54,959 bases of DNA from Lachnoclostridium sp. UBA1308. GTDB taxonomy: Bacteria > Bacillota > Clostridia > Lachnospirales > Lachnospiraceae. The translations under genes and the position numbers were made by a program. The DNA is taken from contig DBTU01000031.1 in assembly GCA_002307215.1 (NCBI GenBank), positions 1 through 54,959 on the forward strand, given 5' to 3'. Positions 8,091-15,222 of this stretch are shown in pieces (positions within the stretch are counted from its first letter, which is position 1; the number at the start of each line of letters is the position of its first letter). The notes under the pieces are model-generated. The model saw only the letters and a list, made by a program, of their open reading frames with translations. It made no database searches and was not told the DNA's origin.

Positions 8091-8129
8091 AAGTGAAAAC
8101 CGGAACCATACCTGGTTTTCGCTTTTTTA
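8091..8129 (+). terminator. Intrinsic terminator after the chemoreceptor gene
   Basis: Stem AAGTGAAAACCGG / CCTGGTTTTCGCTT followed by TTTTT. Between the mcp stop and this hairpin (7954-8090) a stop-free stretch without a start codon is present but cannot be called a gene. Beyond it, apart from a leader repeat at 8262-8311, I see nothing up to pdp. Confidence 0.85.
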
Positions 8130-8261
8130 TATCTTAATTACTGTTTTATTCTCTACTTTGGATAACATTGAATGGAGAAATAAATTGTAATGTATGGGTC
8201 TGGATTTCTTTTTGTCATCATCTATGGTAGAATATCTTTATTCTGATTCGTATGCAGCCGC

Positions 8262-8311
8262 TCTGTGTCTGCGTAATCTCTCGGCCCAAACTGATTTTTA
8301 GGAAAGGTATG
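8262..8311 (+). repeat. GTTTGTGCC/GGCCCAAAC leader repeat, copy 2
   Basis: Diverged copy with TGTGTCTGCGTAATC, TCGGCCCAAACTGATTT and AGGAAAGGTATG. It abuts pdp. Its ATG at 8309 is in frame with pdp, so the repeat supplies a possible upstream start and the purine-rich stretch used by the gene. Confidence 0.6.
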
Positions 8312-8320
8312 GTGATTTAT

Positions 8321-9646
8321 ATGAAAATGTATGATTTAATTCAAAAAAAGAAGAACAGAGAACACTTATCGGTAGAAGAGATAGAGTATATTGTTCATAA
8401 TTTCACAAGCTGTGAGATTCCGGATTATCAAATGTCCGCATTTTTAATGGCTGTTTGTCTAAACGGTATGGATCATGAGGAAACAGCTGCGCTGACAATA
8501 GCGATGGCAAACAGTGGTGAAATGCTTGATCTATCACGAATTGAAGGAGTAAAGGTTGATAAACACAGTACAGGTGGTGTGGGAGATAAGACCTCCCTGG
8601 TACTGGGACCGATGGTTGCCGCACTTGGTATACCCGTTGCTAAAATGTCCGGGCGAGGACTTGGTCATACCGGCGGAACGATTGATAAGCTTGAGAGTTT
8701 TCCCGGTTTTTCCACCACGATTTCTACCGAGCAGTTTATTCAAAATGTCAACCGAATCAAAATGGCGATTGTCGGGCAAACAACAAATCTTGCGCCTGCG
8801 GATAAGAAGATCTATGCACTTCGGGATGTAACGGCTACTGTGGATAATATTTCATTGATTGCGAGCAGTATTATGAGCAAGAAAATAGCTTCCGGATCCG
8901 AGGTTATCGTATTAGATGTCAAAACAGGAAGCGGCGCCTTTATGAAAAGTCTTGAAGCATCAATAGCTCTCGCGAAAGAAATGGTTGAGATAGGTACGAT
9001 TGCCGGTAGAAGGACTTATGCCGTAATAACCGATATGAATCAGCCACTTGGCACTACAGTAGGCAACACGATGGAGGTAATTGAGGCAATTGAAACTTTA
9101 AGGGGAGAAGGACCAAAGGATTTGCTCGAAATCAGTATAACGCTTGCTGCCTTTATGGTACTTGGTGCCGGGAAAGCAAACACTATTATAGAAGCAAAAA
9201 AAATGTTGCAGGATACGATAGATAACCGAAGTGCGCTGGATAAGCTTGTTGAGTTTGTGGCAGCACAGGGCGGAGATAGCAGCTATGTATATGCTACAGA
9301 TAAGTTTTGTAAAGCTTCCCTTACGGATAAGGTAACAGCCAAGTCGAACGGTTATATTACCGAGATACATACAGAAGAAGTAGGTATGACCTCTCTTGTC
9401 CTTGGGGGAGGGAGGGAGACGAAGGATAGTGTTATTGATCTGTCGGTTGGATTAAAGATTCATAAGAAAATAGGAGATTTTGTGTACCAGGGTGAGGCTC
9501 TGGCGCAACTTTTTGCAAATGATAAAGTGAAGCTGACCCAGGCGAAGGAGAGACTGCAAAATGCGTACGTTATAGGAAATGTAAAACCGAAGGAACTAAA
9601 ATATATCTATGCGGTTGTGACAAAGGATGGCATAGAGATGCTGTAA
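8321..9646 (+). CDS. pdp: Pyrimidine-nucleoside phosphorylase
   Basis: A 441-residue nucleoside phosphorylase II family enzyme that splits thymidine, uridine or deoxyuridine with phosphate into the free base and (deoxy)ribose 1-phosphate for salvage. The signature KHSTGGVGDKTS is near residue 80, MSGRGLGHTGGT near 108 and the phosphate-binding KTGSGAFM near 191. The C-terminal PYNP domain ends the protein. The ATG at 8321 gives the family-typical MKMYDLIQKKK start; ATG 8309 is also possible. In Bacillus-type synteny nucleoside-salvage genes lie between xerD and dacF, as here, but deoB and a purine nucleoside phosphorylase are missing. Confidence 0.94.
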   Translation: MKMYDLIQKKKNREHLSVEEIEYIVHNFTSCEIPDYQMSAFLMAVCLNGMDHEETAALTIAMANSGEMLDLSRIEGVKVDKHSTGGVGDKTSLVLGPMVAALGIPVAKMSGRGLGHTGGTIDKLESFPGFSTTISTEQFIQNVNRIKMAIVGQTTNLAPADKKIYALRDVTATVDNISLIASSIMSKKIASGSEVIVLDVKTGSGAFMKSLEASIALAKEMVEIGTIAGRRTYAVITDMNQPLGTTVGNTMEVIEAIETLRGEGPKDLLEISITLAAFMVLGAGKANTIIEAKKMLQDTIDNRSALDKLVEFVAAQGGDSSYVYATDKFCKASLTDKVTAKSNGYITEIHTEEVGMTSLVLGGGRETKDSVIDLSVGLKIHKKIGDFVYQGEALAQLFANDKVKLTQAKERLQNAYVIGNVKPKELKYIYAVVTKDGIEML

Positions 9647-9709
9647 AGTTTTCGAAATTTCTTCATAAAATATGATAAGTGATTTGTATTATATGAAGAG
9701 AGGGTATCC

Positions 9710-10285
9710 ATGCATCGCAACTCGTGTAGCGGGAAAACGCCTATACTATTTAGATTATATAAATACGTGCTTGTCATTTTGATAGGAGTGTTAATTCTTC
9801 ATTTATTATATGAAAACTCCTCTGCATTTTACAGAACTGCATTTGTTATGCCCTTTTCCTTACATCTGAATAAGTATGATATCTATATGCTTAAGGGGGA
9901 GGAAACACGCCTCACGGTATTCGGAATAAATAAGAGGGTATCTTATTATTCGACGAACTTCAGGGTGGCAGGAGTGAATTTTAACGGAAGAATCCATGCT
10001 TATCGCACAGGTAAGGCTTTTATTATTGCAAAAGTAGATGGGAAACAATTAAAATGCCGCGTACATGTGATTGATATCAATAAGAATAAGCTGGTAATCA
10101 AAAAGGGTGATTGTTATAGGTTGAAAATAGCAGGGTCTTCAACCTTCATTCATTGGAAAAGCAGTAATACTAAGGTGGCAAGTGTCTCCATATTCGGAAA
10201 TGTCAAGGCGAATTGTAGTGGAGGTGCTACTATCACTGCGAAAGTAAAGGGGCGAACTTTACAGTGCAGAGTAATTGTAAAATAA
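9710..10285 (+). CDS. Membrane-anchored bacterial Ig-like (BIG2) protein
   Basis: A 191-residue protein with a short basic N-terminus, one membrane helix at about 17-37, and two Ig-like repeats outside the cell (about 50-115 and 118-190). Each repeat has the BIG2 pattern of a Leu/Lys-rich first strand, a W/Y-x-S-x-N core, and a closing AKVxGxxLKCRV strand (AKVDGKQLKCRV and AKVKGRTLQCRV). Such domains usually mediate cell-surface contacts. It sits between pdp and dacF, 64 bp after pdp, and is likely co-transcribed. Binding partner unknown. Confidence 0.7.
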   Translation: MHRNSCSGKTPILFRLYKYVLVILIGVLILHLLYENSSAFYRTAFVMPFSLHLNKYDIYMLKGEETRLTVFGINKRVSYYSTNFRVAGVNFNGRIHAYRTGKAFIIAKVDGKQLKCRVHVIDINKNKLVIKKGDCYRLKIAGSSTFIHWKSSNTKVASVSIFGNVKANCSGGATITAKVKGRTLQCRVIVK

Positions 10286-10373
10286 GTCGTCTTTAAGACA
10301 AATTTGTGATAGAGACTGGTCTAAAAACTGAAAGCATGGATTAAAATAGTAATAATACTTTTTTGCCTAGAAA

Positions 10374-11621
10374 ATGGGCAGAATTGAGGTTAAATTGAAA
10401 CGATTCATTGCGTTGTTAATCTCCCTTACCATGCTTTTTGTATTATTTTTACCCGATACGGTAAGTGCACAGACAAAAGGTAAGATAAAGTCTGAAGATG
10501 CTGTTTCAGCAATTAAAGTATCCGCTGATTCAACGCTTAACATTAGTTCTACAGCTGCCGTTTTAATGGAAGGCTCAACCGGAATGCTTATTTATGAAAA
10601 GAAGAAAGATGAACGACTTAAGCCTGCCAGTATAACAAAAATCATGACACTCATCCTGATTTTTGAAGCGATTGATTCCGGCCGGATAAAGCTTACCGAC
10701 ATGGTCAGCGTCAGCGAGCACGCTGCATCCATGGGAGGTTCACAGGTTTATCTTGAACCGAATGAGGTTCAGGATGTCAACACAATGATTAAATGCATCA
10801 GTATTTCAAGTGCAAATGATGCCTGTGTTGCAATGGCTGAATTGATTGCAGGCTCTGAAGAGACATTTGTGGAACAAATGAATAAGAAAGCGAAAGATCT
10901 TGGAATGAATAATACGCACTTTGTAAACTGCTGTGGGCTCGATATCGACAATCATTATTCCAGTGCCTATGATGTGGCTCTGATGTCCAGAGAGTTAATC
11001 ACGAAGCATCCACAAATCAGTACTTATTCAACCATATGGATGGATACGTTTACTCATACCACGAAAAAGGGAAATTCAGAGTTTGGACTGACCAATACCA
11101 ATAAATTGATTCGATTTTATCAAGGAATTACCGGACTTAAAACAGGGTCAACAGGTCTGGCAAAGTATTGTCTGTCTGCAACGGCGAAGCGGAAAGATAT
11201 GGATTTGATTGCTGTTATCATGGCAGCACCAGATACAAAAACGAGATTTGCGGAGGCGTCAAAATTGCTCAATTTTGGATTTGCCAATTACAGTATCTAT
11301 AAAGATGATAACAAAGCTACAGAGATTACTCCGGTTATTGTAACAAAAGGAGTGAAGGATAAGGTACAGGGTAAGGTGGGAGGAGAATACTCCTATCTGT
11401 GTACCAAAGGTAAATCGGCGGATGATATTAAAAAAGAAATAATTTTATCGGATAAAGTATCAGCTCCTGTTGTAGCCGGTGACAAGATAGGCGAAATCGT
11501 ATATTATTACGATAATGAGAAGATCGGCAGTGTAGATATTCTGGCTTCTGAGGCTATTGCGAAAGCAAAATACAAGGATTGTTTCCTTAAATTATTAAAA
11601 CGCTATTTTATGGGAACGTAA
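10374..11621 (+). CDS. dacF: D-alanyl-D-alanine carboxypeptidase, DacF type
   Basis: A 415-residue low-molecular-weight penicillin-binding protein (peptidase S11) that removes the terminal D-Ala from peptidoglycan stem peptides. A signal peptide covers about residues 8-33. The catalytic triad motifs are present: SITK near 83, SAN near 145 and KTG near 258. A C-terminal beta domain and an amphipathic tail (FLKLLKRYF) fit membrane attachment of PBP5-like enzymes. The ATG at 10374 has no good ribosome binding site, whereas TTG at 10395 follows GAGG by 5 bases and may be the true start. A terminator follows at 11646. Confidence 0.9.
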   Translation: MGRIEVKLKRFIALLISLTMLFVLFLPDTVSAQTKGKIKSEDAVSAIKVSADSTLNISSTAAVLMEGSTGMLIYEKKKDERLKPASITKIMTLILIFEAIDSGRIKLTDMVSVSEHAASMGGSQVYLEPNEVQDVNTMIKCISISSANDACVAMAELIAGSEETFVEQMNKKAKDLGMNNTHFVNCCGLDIDNHYSSAYDVALMSRELITKHPQISTYSTIWMDTFTHTTKKGNSEFGLTNTNKLIRFYQGITGLKTGSTGLAKYCLSATAKRKDMDLIAVIMAAPDTKTRFAEASKLLNFGFANYSIYKDDNKATEITPVIVTKGVKDKVQGKVGGEYSYLCTKGKSADDIKKEIILSDKVSAPVVAGDKIGEIVYYYDNEKIGSVDILASEAIAKAKYKDCFLKLLKRYFMGT

Positions 11622-11645
11622 AACTTTAACATCTATAAATCACCT

Positions 11646-11690
11646 AAAAAGCAGAGATTGACATAAGTAATATGGAGATTTCTGCTTTTA
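11646..11690 (+). terminator. Terminator after dacF
   Basis: Stem AAAAGCAGA / TCTGCTTTT around an 18-plus base loop, ending in TTTTA. It abuts the left end of MITE-like copy B. Confidence 0.65.
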
Positions 11691-11906
11691 TTAATAGTTA
11701 CAGTTCAGCCTTCAATGAGATGTATCCGGACCGGGAAAAAAATGATTTCCATATAGGAGTATTTGCATACGTCGTTACTTAGGCTCTGTCCTATAGAGCC
11801 TTATGTACCGCTACGTAATGCAACTTAGCGAAAGCGGCTCCTATATGGAAACATTTCTTCCCCGGTCTTGTCACTGTCCTTGCTAGGCTGAACTGTAACT
11901 ATTAAT
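11690..11906 (-). repeat. MITE-like foldback element, copy B
   Basis: A 217-bp element with perfect 22-bp terminal inverted repeats (ATTAATAGTTACAGTTCAGC.. and its complement). Read on the minus strand it matches copy A through the CCATATAGGAGCCGCTTTCG block. At the centre it carries about 40 extra bases that form their own hairpin (AGGCTCTATAGGACAGAGCCT). It fills the gap between dacF and the next promoter and contains no gene. Confidence 0.82.
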
Positions 11907-11943
11907 GTATAGCAATGCAATGCAATCCGCTGATAGCATTTAG

Positions 11944-11972
11944 TTGACACTTTTTAAGCTTACTAGTATAGT
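11944..11972 (+). promoter_or_regulatory. Promoter for the metallophosphoesterase-scpAB run
   Basis: Consensus TTGACA, a 17-base spacer and TATAGT, with the ribosome binding site AAAGGAG and ATG about 45 bases on. Confidence 0.7.
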
Positions 11973-12018
11973 ATAATAAGTATAAAGATGTGATAAGAAT
12001 CACCGGAAAGGAGACTTC

Positions 12019-12927
12019 ATGCTGATAGGTCTTATAATAACCGGACTGCTTCTCATAGTTATCATATGGATTTTAATTGAACGAAAGCAGCTCGTTACGA
12101 CAAGATATACAGTAAAGTCAGAGAAGCTTGCAAAGGCATTTGATCAAACAAGATTTGTTATTCTATCAGATTTACATAACAGTACCTTCGGTAAGAACAA
12201 TAAAAGACTGATCAGAAAAATTGAACGTTTATCTCCGGAGTTTATTATTGTTGTAGGAGATATGATTAATAAGACATACAAATGCTACCCGGGTAATGCA
12301 TTTTCACTGTTATCCCAGCTTTCAGGGAAATATCCTATATATTATGCCTATGGAAATCACGAACAAAATCTTGAAAAGCCATTTTCTTCGGATAATAATA
12401 ACGAAAAGGACCACGTGCATTCTACTTGGATAACCTACAAGGAACAATTATCAAAAGGAAATGTAGCATTCTTAAATAATCAGAGCATATTCCTCGAAAA
12501 GGGTGGGGACAAGCTTAGAATTAGTGGTGTGTCCATAGAAAAAAAATATTTTGAACATGGAAAGCAATATGGTATGGAGGATGAATATCTTTCAACCTTA
12601 ATAGGCGAGAAGACCGGTGGAATGTACAATATTCTGATTGCACATAATCCGACCTACTTTTCAAGTTATGTGCAATGGGGTGCAGACCTAATTATCTCAG
12701 GACATTTGCACGGCGGTATGGTAAGACTTCCGTTCCTTGGAGGTATTGTATCACCACAGGTCGGATTGTTTCCTAAATACAGTTCGGGATTACACCAGAA
12801 GAATGAAAGTCAGATACTCGTATCCAGAGGACTTGGATCCCATTCGTTTATGCCACGGATGTTTAATGTGCCTGAAATCGTATTTGTTGAACTAATAAGT
12901 GTTGATAAAAGTACGACAACTCAATAG
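12019..12927 (+). CDS. Membrane-anchored metallophosphoesterase
   Basis: A 302-residue calcineurin-like phosphoesterase of the YkuE/YaeI group. One N-terminal membrane helix (about 2-22) anchors it. The metal-site motifs occur in order: LSDLHN near 53, GDM near 91, YGNHE near 116, AHNP near 213 and SGHLHGG near 230. Members of the group act on phosphodiesters or lipid-linked phosphates such as UDP-diacylglucosamine-like substrates; the substrate here is unknown. The ATG is preceded by GGAAAGGAG. scpA follows within 70 bp, so the two may share a transcript. Confidence 0.85.
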   Translation: MLIGLIITGLLLIVIIWILIERKQLVTTRYTVKSEKLAKAFDQTRFVILSDLHNSTFGKNNKRLIRKIERLSPEFIIVVGDMINKTYKCYPGNAFSLLSQLSGKYPIYYAYGNHEQNLEKPFSSDNNNEKDHVHSTWITYKEQLSKGNVAFLNNQSIFLEKGGDKLRISGVSIEKKYFEHGKQYGMEDEYLSTLIGEKTGGMYNILIAHNPTYFSSYVQWGADLIISGHLHGGMVRLPFLGGIVSPQVGLFPKYSSGLHQKNESQILVSRGLGSHSFMPRMFNVPEIVFVELISVDKSTTTQ

Positions 12928-12994
12928 GAAAAGATTAAATATAGGATAATATGCCGTGATCATGTTACAGAATATCAAAAAACTGGAGGGATTT

Positions 12995-13771
12995 ATGGGT
13001 ATTTCGGTAAAGCTTGAGGCGTTTGAGGGACCGCTTGACCTTTTGCTTCATTTGATCGATAAGAACAAAGTGAATATCTATGACATACCGATTATTGTAA
13101 TTACGGAGCAGTATCTTGATTATATACGGCAAATGGAGACCAAGGATTTGGATGTCATGAGCGAATTTCTTGTCATGGCGGCAACACTGGTAAATATCAA
13201 GTCCAAGATGCTTCTGCCTGTGGAAAATAATGAAGATGAGGAAATCTTAGACCCGAGACAAGAGCTGGTTGAGCGACTATTGGAATACAAGATGTATAAG
13301 TATATTTCAGCGGAGCTTAGAGATAAGCAAATGGATGCTTCTCGAATCTTATTTAAGCCTCCAACGATTCCGCAGGAGATTGCAAATTATAAGGAAGATA
13401 TAGACATTGAGGGACTTTTATCCGATCTGACACTGGCAAAGCTCAATGAAATCTTTCAATCAATCGTGAAAAAGCAAGCAGATAAAATTGATCCGATTCG
13501 AAGTAAATTCGGTAAGATAGAGCAGGAAGAGATAAATCTGTCGACAAAGTTTGCTCAGATACAGGAATACGGATTAGCACATAAGAAATTTTCCTTTCGT
13601 AGTCTATTAGAAGCCCAGCACAGTAAGATGGAACTTATCGTTACCTTCCTTAGTATTCTGGAGCTGATTAAGATAGGAAGGATCAATACCCAGCAGGAGA
13701 ATTTATTTGATGATATCATCATTTCATATCTTGCTGAAGATATCATTTCGATGGAGGAGGCCGGGTTTTAA
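12995..13771 (+). CDS. scpA: Segregation and condensation protein A
   Basis: A 258-residue kleisin that bridges the heads of the SMC dimer and recruits ScpB for chromosome condensation and segregation. The N-terminal signature FEGPLDLLLHLIDKNKVNIYDIPI is typical for the SMC-neck binding part, and the C-terminal winged-helix segment ends the protein. The ATG at 12995 has GGAGG 5 bases upstream; an open frame extends to 12956 without support. The stop TAA overlaps the ATG of scpB by one base, a translational coupling often seen for this pair. Confidence 0.94.
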   Translation: MGISVKLEAFEGPLDLLLHLIDKNKVNIYDIPIIVITEQYLDYIRQMETKDLDVMSEFLVMAATLVNIKSKMLLPVENNEDEEILDPRQELVERLLEYKMYKYISAELRDKQMDASRILFKPPTIPQEIANYKEDIDIEGLLSDLTLAKLNEIFQSIVKKQADKIDPIRSKFGKIEQEEINLSTKFAQIQEYGLAHKKFSFRSLLEAQHSKMELIVTFLSILELIKIGRINTQQENLFDDIIISYLAEDIISMEEAGF

Positions 13772-14340
13772 TGGAATTAAAACAGATTGAAGCGCAAATT
13801 GAAGCAATCTTATTCACCATGGGTGAGGCGGTGGAACTGGATCGGATTGCAATTGCTCTGGATCATGACATAGATACAATAAGAAGAATAATTATTAATA
13901 TGATGGATCAATATGAAGTGGAAGAACGTGGAATACATATGATTGAGCTGGACGGTGCTTATCAATTGTGCACCAAGCCCTCCATGTATGAATCAATTAT
14001 TAAGATAACCCATGTTCCTAAGAAGCATGTACTGACGGATGTATTACTTGAGACCCTATCGATTATTGCTTATAAACAACCGATTACAAAGCTTAAGATT
14101 GAAGCAATTCGCGGAGTAAAATCGGATCATGCAGTAAATAAATTGGTGGAGTATAACCTTGTTTGCGAGATGGGAAGACTGGATGCCCCGGGAAGACCGA
14201 TTCTATTTGGAACAACGGAGGAATTCCTTCGATGCTTCGGACTTCAGTCCCTAGATGCGCTGCCGGTGGTTAATCCCGAGAAGATTGAGGACTTTAAATT
14301 GGAAGCCGAAGAAGAGATGCAGCTAAAGTTGGATATCTAA
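13771..14340 (+). CDS. scpB: Segregation and condensation protein B
   Basis: A 189-residue ScpB with two winged-helix domains. It binds as a dimer to ScpA in the SMC-ScpAB complex. The start EAQIEAILFTMGEAVELDRIA-type segment and the second-domain block LSIIAYKQPITKLKIEAIRG near 96-115 are family signatures. It overlaps scpA by one base and has no separate ribosome binding site beyond GGAGG inside scpA, which fits coupled translation. Confidence 0.94.
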   Translation: MELKQIEAQIEAILFTMGEAVELDRIAIALDHDIDTIRRIIINMMDQYEVEERGIHMIELDGAYQLCTKPSMYESIIKITHVPKKHVLTDVLLETLSIIAYKQPITKLKIEAIRGVKSDHAVNKLVEYNLVCEMGRLDAPGRPILFGTTEEFLRCFGLQSLDALPVVNPEKIEDFKLEAEEEMQLKLDI

Positions 14341-14408
14341 ACGGAAATTTGTAGTAATATGATGAATATATTGATAGATATGAGGATAAGACCCAAAAGG
14401 TGACTATA

Positions 14409-15116
14409 ATGACACATACATTTTCAGGTGAAACAATTGGTTATAATATAATATATAAAAATCGTAAAAGTATAGGAATCTATGTGGATTTTTACGGACA
14501 AATCGAAGTACATGCTCCAAAAGGAACCCCTATTACAGACATTCTTCTTAGATTAGAGAGTAATTGGGAACGGATTATTCAGAAATCAAAGGAAATGAAA
14601 GAACGAACGAATGAACCTGTGGAGAAGGTTTATGACTATGGAGAAGTCTTTCTATACCTGGGAGTATCTTATCCAATCGTGATTTCATCAAATTTAGACG
14701 AAAAGCAAGATTATGTTGTATTTGAGCATGATAAAATCAGCATTTTTGTAAAGCAGCATACGGACGATACGGTAAAGCAAGCGCTTAAACGCTTCTATTA
14801 TCAGCGGTGTAAAGCTCTGGTTGAAGCACAAATTCGTATTTATCAAGCAGATTTCAAAATGAAACCGCGATCCATTCGAATTACGGACGACAGCAGTAAT
14901 TGGGGGACTTGTAATTCAAAGTTCGAGATAACCTTCAACTGGAAGCTTGCAATGGCTCCCCTCGAGGTAATCGATTATGTAGTGGTTCATGAAATGTGCC
15001 ATATGGTTCATTTGAATCACGATCGATCCTTTTGGCGTCTAGTTGGCAAATATCTTCCTGATTATGAGCAATACAGTAATTGGCTGGCACTGTCCGTATG
15101 GAAGATGACAGTATAA
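14409..15116 (+). CDS. YgjP-like (DUF45, SprT-like) metallopeptidase
   Basis: A 235-residue protein of the YgjP/WLM metallopeptidase group. The zinc site is VVHEMCHMVHLNH near residues 195-208 (HExxH plus a downstream His in HDRSFW). The upstream ITDDSSNWGTCNSK block is the usual lead-in to that domain. Cytoplasmic; physiological substrate unknown. The ATG at 14409 follows AAAGGTGA; the GTG at 14400 is less likely. It lies 69 bp after scpB. Confidence 0.85.
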   Translation: MTHTFSGETIGYNIIYKNRKSIGIYVDFYGQIEVHAPKGTPITDILLRLESNWERIIQKSKEMKERTNEPVEKVYDYGEVFLYLGVSYPIVISSNLDEKQDYVVFEHDKISIFVKQHTDDTVKQALKRFYYQRCKALVEAQIRIYQADFKMKPRSIRITDDSSNWGTCNSKFEITFNWKLAMAPLEVIDYVVVHEMCHMVHLNHDRSFWRLVGKYLPDYEQYSNWLALSVWKMTV

Positions 15117-15222
15117 ACTACAAATAGCAAAAAGTCAGTACAAATACAAAAGTCAGTACAAATACATTACAATAGGCTTCATACCCCCGAAATGCAGACA
15201 GAAAAAGAGGGATTTTAAATAG